Of a stretch of DNA of 10,557 bases, positions 1-6,394 are shown one piece after another; within the stretch, counting starts at the first letter, position 1; every line of letters begins with the position of its first letter. This DNA is from Planctomycetota bacterium (GTDB lineage Bacteria > Planctomycetota > UBA1135). The stretch lies in the NCBI GenBank assembly GCA_029243845.1, contig JAQWRF010000103.1, forward strand, positions 1 to 10,557, given 5' to 3'. The notes below the pieces were generated by a model. That model searched no databases, was not told the origin of the DNA, and was given only the letters and a program-made list of their open reading frames with translations. The translations under genes and the position numbers were made by a program.

Positions 1-833
1 ACGCGCGGATTTGTTGCCATATAAGAGTCCGTAGGCTCGTCGAGCAGTAACTGGCCACTATCGGCGAGGCGCCTTAAATCGCCATCAGTGAAAATGCCCA
101 GCAACTGTTGGTCGCCATTAACAATCAATGCAGCCCCCGGACGACCAGGCGTAGCTGTCATCACGGTAAGCGCGCGTCGTAATTCTGTGCCACTATCTAT
201 AAGCGGCAAGTACTTACCTTTGCGCATCATTTCAGCGACAGTCATTAGCTCGCGGCCCAAAGCTCCAGCTGGATGGAAGCGCGCAAACTCTTCACGGGTG
301 AAGTTACGCAATTCAAGGACCGCCATTGCTAATGCATCCCCCAAGCCGAGCATGGCAGTTGTGCTCACGGTAGGCGCCAAGCCTAAAGGACATGCTTCAG
401 GGCGAACGCCAATGCTTAACGATAAGTCACAGTTTTCCGCTAACGCGGAAGTGGAATTTCCACAAATTGCTATCGACTTCGCGCCTATAGATTTAATGGC
501 CGGCAACAAACGTAAGACCTCGTGAGTAGTGCCACTGTTTGACAATACCACCACCACGTCAGACTGTCGAAGCCGCCCGAGGTCGCCGTGAACCGCTTCG
601 CTAGGGTGCAAAAATAGGCTCGGAGTGCCAGTGCTGGCTAAAGTGGCGGATATTTTTTGTCCAACAATGCCTGCTTTGCCCATACCGCTAACAATTACCC
701 GTCCGCTACAGTCCGCGAGTAATTCACAGGCCTGTGCAAAACTAGGAGGCAGATTTTCACTGAGCGCCAGCAACGCATCTGCTTCGAGGCGTAGAACTTG
801 CTGGCCTCGCGAGTTGAGGTCGGAGGAGGTCAT
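1..833 (-). CDS. kdsD: Arabinose-5-phosphate isomerase (KdsD/KpsF family), C-terminus cut by window edge
   Basis: Interconverts ribulose-5-phosphate and arabinose-5-phosphate in the cytoplasm, the first step toward Kdo for the inner core of lipopolysaccharide. I translated the minus strand; 277 residues are visible of the roughly 325-340 usual for the family. A SIS domain (about 35-175) carries SGMGKAG (49-55), HGDLG (82-86), SNSGTTHE (98-105) and HPAGALGR (187-194). The four residues reported as catalytic in E. coli KdsD (K59, E111, E152, H193) fall at K53, E105, E146 and H187, a constant offset of six, so the active site is intact. A first CBS domain spans about 199-258 and a second begins as the sequence runs off the left edge. 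The ATG at 833 is the first start after an in-frame stop; no clear Shine-Dalgarno precedes it. It is divergent from the M50 protease gene. GutQ-type or capsule KpsF paralogues have the same architecture, so the precise pathway is inferred. Confidence 0.93.
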   Translation of the reverse strand, partial: MTSSDLNSRGQQVLRLEADALLALSENLPPSFAQACELLADCSGRVIVSGMGKAGIVGQKISATLASTGTPSLFLHPSEAVHGDLGRLRQSDVVVVLSNSGTTHEVLRLLPAIKSIGAKSIAICGNSTSALAENCDLSLSIGVRPEACPLGLAPTVSTTAMLGLGDALAMAVLELRNFTREEFARFHPAGALGRELMTVAEMMRKGKYLPLIDSGTELRRALTVMTATPGRPGAALIVNGDQQLLGIFTDGDLRRLADSGQLLLDEPTDSYMATNPR

Positions 834-877
834 GACGGCGGCTATTTTACCCTAAGTTAAGATAGGGGGTTTTGTGT

Positions 878-883
878 ATTGTA
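878..883 (-). promoter_or_regulatory. Candidate -10 element for kdsD
   Basis: The minus strand reads TACAAT here, five of six matches to TATAAT, 45 bases upstream of the kdsD ATG. No convincing -35 hexamer sits 16-18 bases further upstream, so this is a weak call based on one hexamer in the short divergent gap between kdsD and the M50 protease gene. I saw no convincing plus-strand promoter in the same gap. Confidence 0.25.
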
Positions 884-917
884 GGAAGTGCTGCTGTCTG
901 CGAAAATGGGCGAACTT

Positions 918-1595
918 ATGGATACCTCCATGCCCGTCTTGTTGCTGTCGGTAATTATCTGCATTCTGTCAATTACAACCCACGAAGCCGCCCATGCTTG
1001 GGTGTCTTACAAGCTGGGCGATGATTTGGCTTATAAAATGGGGCGGGTTACACTTAACCCTATACCTCATATAGACTTAATGATGACAATCGTCTTGCCC
1101 GCTGCATTATTATTGTCGGGTTCACCATTTATTTTTGGGGGGGCTAAGCCGGTCCCAGTGAATATGCGCGCCTTTCGTAAACCATTTAAAGATATGGCTT
1201 TAGTCGCTATAGCTGGCCCGCTCAGTAATTTGATTCAGGCCTTTGTTTGGGCAATTATCTTAAAGCTTTTCCTGCAGTTTGGCATTTGGGATGTTCGCTC
1301 AGAAGGGGTAGGCGTGCTCCAACTAGGAATCTTCATTAACGTCTTGCTGTTCGCCTTCAATTTAGTCCCAATTCCGCCACTTGATGGCTCAAGAATAGTG
1401 GCGTTCTTTCTAAGCGGAGAGGCGCGTCGCGCATATATCTCTGTTGAGCGCTTCGGCATCATTATTTTGCTGGGATGCTTTTGGCTCGTCCCTCAATTTC
1501 GAATCATTCTGGGAACGTGCATTTACTTTTTTGGTAACCTTATATCGAATACCGTTGGCCTCACCGTAAGCTGGGCGCCAGGATTTTTAACTTAA
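918..1595 (+). CDS. Site-2-type intramembrane metalloprotease, peptidase family M50
   Basis: A polytopic inner-membrane zinc protease of the S2P/YwhC-like group, of unknown substrate. It shows the zinc-binding HEAAH (22-26) in an early membrane segment, GGAKPVPV (74-81), GPLSN (100-104) and the second metal-ligand motif NLVPIPPLDG (148-157), in the order expected of M50. About five or six hydrophobic segments are visible and there is no PDZ domain, so it is the short form and not RseP. The open frame begins at a GTG at 888 and contains ATGs at 906, 918 and 930. I chose 918 because it places HExxH near residue 22, as in short M50 relatives, and gives 225 residues. The AGGA at 883-886 is too close to 888 and too far from 906 to decide the start, so 888 or 906 remain possible. 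It is the first gene of the plus-strand cluster, four bases before scpA. In other bacteria a gene of this family often lies near scpA, usually with trpS between them; trpS is absent here. Confidence 0.85.
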   Translation: MDTSMPVLLLSVIICILSITTHEAAHAWVSYKLGDDLAYKMGRVTLNPIPHIDLMMTIVLPAALLLSGSPFIFGGAKPVPVNMRAFRKPFKDMALVAIAGPLSNLIQAFVWAIILKLFLQFGIWDVRSEGVGVLQLGIFINVLLFAFNLVPIPPLDGSRIVAFFLSGEARRAYISVERFGIIILLGCFWLVPQFRIILGTCIYFFGNLISNTVGLTVSWAPGFLT

Positions 1596-1599
1596 CAGT

Positions 1600-2535
1600 A
1601 TGATAGAGCCAGCCAATCCCGAACAGATCAGCGAAAAAATAGCTGCCATGCAAGGAGATACATCCCCAATAACAGACTCACAGCAAGAAATCGATGATAC
1701 TGCGTTTACCGTTCATCTCGATAAGCTGTTCTTCGGCCCGTTAGATTTATTATTGCAGTTAGTGCGCGATAAAGAGTTAGAAATACATGTCGTGTCTTTA
1801 ACTGAAGTTTGCGACGCATACTGTCAGTTCGTGCGTCAACTTAAAGATATCGACATCGACGAGGCTGCCGATTATTTAGTTATTGCTGCGACACTGTTGG
1901 GAATTAAGTCACGTTCGCTGTTGCCACAAGACGAAGTCGATCTCGAAGAAGATCCTTTTGACCCGGGCGAAGAATTAGTTCAACAGTTACTGGCATACAA
2001 AGAGTTGCGCAAGGTGTGCGACTTGTTGCGCGATCGCTGGGACTCCCGTCAAGGACGTTTCGGTGCGGGGGGACGTTGGATTGGGAGAGCTGCCGCCGAA
2101 GACGAAGACGAAGAACAGCGCCTTGATTTATCCGACGTTTCAATCTGGGATTTACTGACAGCGGTCACGCGCCTCGAAGCAGAGACCGGCTTTATGCGCC
2201 CTCATCAAATTAGGCCCAGCGGCAAACCATTGCGCGCTTACGTCGAAGAATTGTGGCACAAGCTACACAAGGTTGACGAGACAACCTTGCGAGCCTTGCT
2301 AGAACAAGACAACACGCCACAGTCAGATGCGGCTTACTATTTGGTGGCGCTACTTGAGCTGGCTAAGCAGCAACAAATTAACATTAATCAAGAATCGGCA
2401 TTCGCCGACATCGTGATTAAGCATTGTGGCGATAGTAAAGTATTGCAACTCGAAGATATCGATGACGACTTTGATCGCCAGCACGATAGCTTTAATCCAG
2501 AAGTCGGGGAGCTCCTCGATGAAAAACCGCTCTAA
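1600..2535 (+). CDS. scpA: Segregation and condensation protein A (ScpA kleisin)
   Basis: The kleisin subunit of the bacterial SMC-ScpAB condensin, bridging the SMC heads and needed for chromosome compaction and origin segregation. The conserved N-terminal block FFGPLDLLLQLV (44-55), followed by the helix with EIHVVSLTEV (61-70), is the part that packs on the SMC neck. A second family block, DYLVIAATLLGIKSRSLLP, lies at 91-109. A predicted winged-helix C-terminal part includes AAYYLVALLELAKQ (about 245-258). At 311 residues it is longer than many ScpA proteins (about 250) because of a polar N-terminal extension of about 35 residues and an acidic tail after 280. An ATG at codon 17 (1648) would trim the extension; neither start has a Shine-Dalgarno. 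No scpB follows; a thioredoxin gene starts six bases after the stop. Confidence 0.93.
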   Translation: MIEPANPEQISEKIAAMQGDTSPITDSQQEIDDTAFTVHLDKLFFGPLDLLLQLVRDKELEIHVVSLTEVCDAYCQFVRQLKDIDIDEAADYLVIAATLLGIKSRSLLPQDEVDLEEDPFDPGEELVQQLLAYKELRKVCDLLRDRWDSRQGRFGAGGRWIGRAAAEDEDEEQRLDLSDVSIWDLLTAVTRLEAETGFMRPHQIRPSGKPLRAYVEELWHKLHKVDETTLRALLEQDNTPQSDAAYYLVALLELAKQQQININQESAFADIVIKHCGDSKVLQLEDIDDDFDRQHDSFNPEVGELLDEKPL

Positions 2536-2541
2536 GCAAAC

Positions 2542-2865
2542 ATGTCAAACGCAACCGATTTAACCGAAGCCGACTTCCAAGCCGAAGTTTGCGAATCATC
2601 CATTCCCGTCATTGTCGATTTTTGGGCGCCATGGTGTGGCCCATGTAAAGCAATGGGCCCGGCAGTTGATCAATTAGCCAGCGACTTCGATGGCAAGCTG
2701 AAAGTAATGAAGCTCAACACGCAAGATCACCCAAACAAAGCAGCAGAGCTTGGCATTATGTCTATCCCATGCTTCGTCGTCTTTAAGGACGGAGTAGAGG
2801 TGGCACGCCTAACTGGCGGCCGCGCTTACGACGAGTTTAAGGCTTTTGTTGAGCCACACCTATAA
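2542..2865 (+). CDS. trxA: Thioredoxin
   Basis: A 107-residue single-domain cytoplasmic thioredoxin with no signal peptide, reducing protein disulfides at the expense of thioredoxin reductase. The WCGPC active site is at 31-35, the buried aspartate at D26 and the cis-proline at P76 in SIPCF; all three match E. coli thioredoxin 1 numbering. The residue after the cis-proline is Cys77 where E. coli has threonine, and there is another extra cysteine at position 17. Length and fold pattern are otherwise ordinary. It lies between scpA (gap 6) and fmt (gap 11), which suggests co-transcription; a role specific to ScpA or Fmt cannot be claimed. The ATG has no visible Shine-Dalgarno. It could be one of several thioredoxin paralogues in the genome, so trxA marks the family and not proven orthology. 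Confidence 0.93.
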   Translation: MSNATDLTEADFQAEVCESSIPVIVDFWAPWCGPCKAMGPAVDQLASDFDGKLKVMKLNTQDHPNKAAELGIMSIPCFVVFKDGVEVARLTGGRAYDEFKAFVEPHL

Positions 2866-2868
2866 AGG
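2866..2868 (+). promoter_or_regulatory. Shine-Dalgarno core supporting the GTG start of fmt
   Basis: AGG, within AAAGG just after the trxA stop, lies eight bases before GTG 2877. This spacing supports GTG as the fmt start instead of the in-frame ATG at codon 10, which would also cut into the first beta strand of the fold. It is one of the few recognisable ribosome binding sites in the window. Confidence 0.55.
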
Positions 2869-2876
2869 CAAATGCT

Positions 2877-3836
2877 GTGGGCGATGACCTGCGCATAGTT
2901 TTTATGGGATCGCCGCCATTTGCCGATAAGGCGTTGGCGGCGCTTATTAGCGCAGGCCACAATATTGTTGGCGTGGTAAGCGCGCCCGCAAGCCGCCATG
3001 GCCGTGGTCGCCAACGTTCTGAGAATTCCATTGCGCGCATGGCTTTGGAAAACAACCTTGTTGCGCTGCAACCGCAAAGCGCCAAAAGCGATGAGTTTAA
3101 AGAGCAGTTCAAGGCGCTTAATTGCGACTTAGCCGTGGTTGTAAGTTACGGGCAGATTTTAGATTCCGAGTTTTTGGCTTTGCCCAAGCTTGGGTGCGTA
3201 AACGTTCACGCGTCTCTATTGCCGCGCTGGCGCGGCGCTTCGCCGATTCAATCAGCAATAAAAGCAGGTGACGAGCTGAGTGGGGTGTGCATTCAAAAAA
3301 TGGTATTGAAGCTTGATGCGGGCGACGTGCTCGTGAGTAGCGAAATACCTTTAGATTCAGAAAGTACCAGTCCCTGGCTGTTTGAGGCGTGCGCGGTTAA
3401 AGGCGCTGAGCTACTCTGCCAATTTATTGAACAGGTAAATACCGAAAAACAATTACCTGAGGGCGTGAAACAAGACGAGCAGCTCGCTAGTCATTGCGGT
3501 AAAGTGAAAAAATCAGATGGCGAACTGGATTGGGCTCATTCAGCAAAAGATGTTTATCGACAAATTCGCGCTAGCCTCGGATGGCCCGGCGCACTTAGCT
3601 CATTGCCAAATGGCGATAACCTAAAAATTCTTGCAGCCCAATTTTGCACTAACTCTAATATCAGGGGCCAAGCCGGCGAGGTAATCATCGGCGAAGATTT
3701 TGAGCTGTACGTTTGCTGCCAAGATGGCGCAATCGAATTAGTTGAAGTACAGCGCTCCGGCAAATCAAAAACCAACGCTAAAGACTTTATCAATGGCAAC
3801 AATATTAGCGCCGGGCAAATCCTCGGCGCAAACTAG
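2877..3836 (+). CDS. fmt: Methionyl-tRNA formyltransferase
   Basis: Transfers the formyl group of 10-formyltetrahydrofolate to Met-tRNA(fMet), making the initiator tRNA. The N-terminal formyltransferase domain (about 5-185) has the Rossmann start RIVFMGSPPFA (6-16), the segment VVVSYGQIL, and the signature NVHASLLPRWRGASPIQ (109-125). The catalytic triad is Asn109, His111 and Asp147 (the first D of LDAGD), with the spacing seen in E. coli (N106, H108, D144). The C-terminal OB-fold tRNA-binding part follows, with GWPGA near 240. At 319 residues it is full length (E. coli has 315). The start is GTG, supported by an upstream AAAGG. The gene for peptide deformylase (def), a common partner, is absent; rsmB follows after two bases, a widespread arrangement. 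Confidence 0.96.
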   Translation: MGDDLRIVFMGSPPFADKALAALISAGHNIVGVVSAPASRHGRGRQRSENSIARMALENNLVALQPQSAKSDEFKEQFKALNCDLAVVVSYGQILDSEFLALPKLGCVNVHASLLPRWRGASPIQSAIKAGDELSGVCIQKMVLKLDAGDVLVSSEIPLDSESTSPWLFEACAVKGAELLCQFIEQVNTEKQLPEGVKQDEQLASHCGKVKKSDGELDWAHSAKDVYRQIRASLGWPGALSSLPNGDNLKILAAQFCTNSNIRGQAGEVIIGEDFELYVCCQDGAIELVEVQRSGKSKTNAKDFINGNNISAGQILGAN

Positions 3837-3838
3837 CA

Positions 3839-5116
3839 ATGGAACATCAGCAACAAACTTTACGCCGCGCACTCTGGAAAATAATTTTACGCAACAACAT
3901 GCCGACACGAGTTCTTGGCAGCGAGTTAGCGCGTGACAATTTTTCAGCACAAGATCAGGCTTTTGCACGCGAACTAGTAAGCGGCAGCATTCGATGGAAG
4001 ATGGCTTTAGATTGCATTGCGAAAGCTCACACCAAGGGACGCATTCGCAATGAAGTTGCCCATCAAGCAATACGCCTCGGGCTTTATCAATTGCTATGTA
4101 TGCATTCGGTTGCGGATCACGCGGCGATTAACGAAACTATCGACGCCGCCAAGCAAGAACTTGGCAATGAAATAAAATTCGTTAACGCTGTGCTGCGCGC
4201 GGTGTCACGGAGCATGACTAAATCCATTGATAAATTACCCCCAAGTCATGTGTTTAAGGCGTTTGAGGTAGGTTTTATTAAATCCGTTTTCGCAGATTCG
4301 AAGACGGACCCAGCCCTTGCCTTAGCACAACAGTTTTCGTTCCCGGTATTTTTGGTGAAACGCTGGATAGCAGAGGTTGGCGAAGAGCAATGCCTTGCGC
4401 GCATGACCGCACTTAACCAACATGCTCAATTGTGGCGCCGCATGAATTCTTGCAAAAATATCGTTAACGATGTTTGTCAAAAACTAGAAATGCAACCCGG
4501 TGAATCCATTACCAACTTAGAGGGTTTCTCAGAGGGCGAGTGGGCTATTCAAGATATAACGTCTTGGCAAACAGCAATGATGTCTAAGGTAAAGCCGGGC
4601 GACAAAGTGTTGGACTTGTGCGCCGCGCCAGGAGGCAAGGCCTTTGCCATCTACGAGGCCTCGATTGGCAAAGCAGAGGTTCATGCTTGCGATATTAACG
4701 CCTCTCGCTTAGAGACTATGAAAATAGAGGGCGAGCGCCTTGGTCATGATATTAACTACCACCATATTTCCGAAGATGGCAGCGATGTGCCATTGGGCGA
4801 ATATGACTTAGTGTTATGTGACGTCCCGTGTTCCAATAGCGGGGTATTCAATAAGCGCGCAGAGGCGCGCCATCGCTTTTCTAAAAAATATTTACACGAG
4901 ATAGAAACCCTACAAAATGTTTTTCGTAAAAAAATATTATCGAAGGTCGTCGGCGAGAACACTCGAGTGCTTTACAGCACCTGCTCATTAGAGCCAGAAG
5001 AGAACACCATGATGGCGGCGCGTATTGCTAAAGATTTTTCAAAGACTATTTTAGAAGAAAAAACGTTTGAGCCAACGGCCGAAAATGCCGGTGGTTACTC
5101 GGCGCTGATTGGATAA
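3839..5116 (+). CDS. rsmB: 16S rRNA (cytosine-5) methyltransferase RsmB
   Basis: SAM-dependent methyltransferase expected to make m5C at the position equivalent to C967 of E. coli 16S rRNA. The N-terminal NusB-like helical domain (about 1-150) contains DQAFARELVSGSIRWK and the VADHAAINETIDAAK helix typical of RsmB and absent from RsmF or NSUN enzymes. The catalytic domain has motif I VLDLCAAPGGK (257-267), motif IV DVPCSNSG (328-335) with Cys331, and motif VI YSTCSLEPEEN (379-389) with Cys382. Two active-site cysteines are the hallmark of RNA m5C methyltransferases; the one in motif VI is the nucleophile. At 425 residues it matches E. coli RsmB (429). The ATG starts two bases after the fmt stop, without a Shine-Dalgarno, implying translational coupling. 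The next gene starts three bases after its stop. Confidence 0.95.
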   Translation: MEHQQQTLRRALWKIILRNNMPTRVLGSELARDNFSAQDQAFARELVSGSIRWKMALDCIAKAHTKGRIRNEVAHQAIRLGLYQLLCMHSVADHAAINETIDAAKQELGNEIKFVNAVLRAVSRSMTKSIDKLPPSHVFKAFEVGFIKSVFADSKTDPALALAQQFSFPVFLVKRWIAEVGEEQCLARMTALNQHAQLWRRMNSCKNIVNDVCQKLEMQPGESITNLEGFSEGEWAIQDITSWQTAMMSKVKPGDKVLDLCAAPGGKAFAIYEASIGKAEVHACDINASRLETMKIEGERLGHDINYHHISEDGSDVPLGEYDLVLCDVPCSNSGVFNKRAEARHRFSKKYLHEIETLQNVFRKKILSKVVGENTRVLYSTCSLEPEENTMMAARIAKDFSKTILEEKTFEPTAENAGGYSALIG

Positions 5117-5119
5117 TTT

Positions 5120-5569
5120 ATGAGGGCCGTTATTTTTATTGGGGTTTTGCTCGTGGCCGCCGGACTTGCGAGTTGGTCTTTATTGAGAACCAACAATTCG
5201 ATTAAAGGAGATTCTTCCATCACCCAGCCACGGGTTTATTCCGGAGAAGTTGCCGAGCCAATGGACCTCGATTTGCGCCCACGCCATTTGCACGATGAGC
5301 GATGGGTGGGCGTAACAGAGATGGTAGCGGCAGCAGAGCAGCGATTTAGTGCAGCGGTGCATGATCACTATGCCGGTGACGAGGGCGACTTTTTACAGTT
5401 TCGCCGAGCGCGGGAAGAGATCCTTCGCGACTTAGAAGAGGCGTTATTGATACTTAACGAGATGCTCGTAGTATGTGCCAGCTCGAAAACATCGTCATTG
5501 AAAATTCGCCAACAAATAGCGCGCGCCGATAAACTCGCTACCGACATCGGTCAAGATTTACGACACTAA
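5120..5569 (+). CDS. Small membrane-anchored protein of unknown function
   Basis: I do not recognise this 149-residue protein. A hydrophobic segment at 4-22, after a single arginine, looks like an N-terminal membrane anchor or uncleaved signal. It lacks a lipobox cysteine. Residues 24-60 are polar and proline-containing, likely disordered. From about 63 the sequence looks helical: 63-80, then a charged, heptad-like stretch from about 91 to 117, then 125-147. The visible cysteine is Cys119. The soluble part would face the periplasm if the segment inserts in the usual N-in manner, though the charge bias is weak. The ATG has only a weak GGA six bases upstream. It is genuine in all likelihood because it fills the space between rsmB (gap 3) and the TIM-barrel gene (gap 3) in the same orientation with similar codon use. 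No function is proposed. Confidence 0.75.
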   Translation: MRAVIFIGVLLVAAGLASWSLLRTNNSIKGDSSITQPRVYSGEVAEPMDLDLRPRHLHDERWVGVTEMVAAAEQRFSAAVHDHYAGDEGDFLQFRRAREEILRDLEEALLILNEMLVVCASSKTSSLKIRQQIARADKLATDIGQDLRH

Positions 5570-5572
5570 ATA

Positions 5573-6394
5573 ATGGTTAAACTCGGCTATAACTCCAATG
5601 GTTTTACTTCGCATCGCTTAAGTGATGGTTTGCGCATGCTCGCTGACTGCGGTTACCAGGCGGTTGCAATAACGCCAGATGTTTGTCATTTAGATCCGCG
5701 CGATACTAGCACAAATGAATTAGAGGCAACAGCCAAGCTTTGTCGAGATTTGGGTTTAGAGGTAATCATTGAAACAGGAGCGCGCTACGTCTTAGACCCG
5801 CTCCGCAAACATCGACCAAATTTATTGGAGCCCGATGAGAGTCGAATGATTCGTTTACGGTTTTTGCAGCAGATGCTTGAGTGGTGTGAAATATTTAACG
5901 CTAAAACTTTATCGCTGTGGTCAGGCGCCTTGCCTCCCGGACAGAGCTCTTCCCAGGCCGAGCACTATTTTTTAGAAGCCATTCACAGTTTGAGCAGCAG
6001 TGCGGGTGAAAATATCAAAATAGCAATTGAGCCCGAACCGGGGCATTGGCTAGCGAATACCGGCGACTGGCAAAAAATAAAACCACAGCTGCCTAGCAAT
6101 GTTGGTTTATGTTTAGATATCGGCCACTTATTGGTTAACGACAAGCATTCGCCAGCCGAGGCCATCGAGATTTTTAAAGACGACATAATCGCACTGCAGC
6201 TCGACGATATGCGTCGCGGCGAACATACCCACTGCGCTCCAGGAGAAGGTGATGTCGACTGGCCATCGTTAGTTGCGGCTTGTGAAAAACACTTGAGCCC
6301 CGACATCACGGCGTGTTTCGAATTATCGCGCGACAGCCACCGCTTTCATCAACTGGTTAAAAGTTGTAGCGAGCTATATAAAGGGTTGTGCTAG
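5573..6394 (+). CDS. Sugar-phosphate isomerase/epimerase-like TIM-barrel protein
   Basis: A 273-residue protein of the xylose-isomerase-like TIM-barrel superfamily (AP endonuclease family 2), probably a metal-dependent sugar or sugar-acid isomerase/epimerase in the cytoplasm. Likely metal and catalytic ligands follow family order: Glu153 in AIEPEPGHW, Asp182 and His185 in LDIGH, His218/His220 in RRGEHTH followed by PGEGDVDW, and Glu250 in FELSRDSH. The first strand, KLGYNSNGF (3-11), is typical of the family. It is not endonuclease IV, whose longer zinc-ligand pattern is absent. The substrate cannot be told from sequence. It is the last gene of the plus cluster, three bases after the unknown membrane protein, and its stop codon overlaps the stop of the convergent LeuA-like gene. 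The ATG has no Shine-Dalgarno. Confidence 0.85.
   Translation: MVKLGYNSNGFTSHRLSDGLRMLADCGYQAVAITPDVCHLDPRDTSTNELEATAKLCRDLGLEVIIETGARYVLDPLRKHRPNLLEPDESRMIRLRFLQQMLEWCEIFNAKTLSLWSGALPPGQSSSQAEHYFLEAIHSLSSSAGENIKIAIEPEPGHWLANTGDWQKIKPQLPSNVGLCLDIGHLLVNDKHSPAEAIEIFKDDIIALQLDDMRRGEHTHCAPGEGDVDWPSLVAACEKHLSPDITACFELSRDSHRFHQLVKSCSELYKGLC

Noticed and set aside
88..855. Two plus-strand open frames (88-525 and 625-855) opposite kdsD
   Set aside because: The minus strand encodes KdsD with all four catalytic residues across this region; the plus-strand translations have no recognisable motif and are antisense shadows.
918..1595. RseP-type site-2 protease acting on an anti-sigma factor, linked to the ECF sigma at the right edge
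   Set aside because: The protein lacks a PDZ domain, is short and is about 9 kb from the sigma gene; nothing in the sequence links them.
5573..6394. Endonuclease IV (DNA repair) for the TIM-barrel protein
   Set aside because: It shares the barrel superfamily but lacks the full endonuclease IV zinc-ligand pattern; the LDIGH and ELSRDSH motifs fit isomerase/epimerase-like members.
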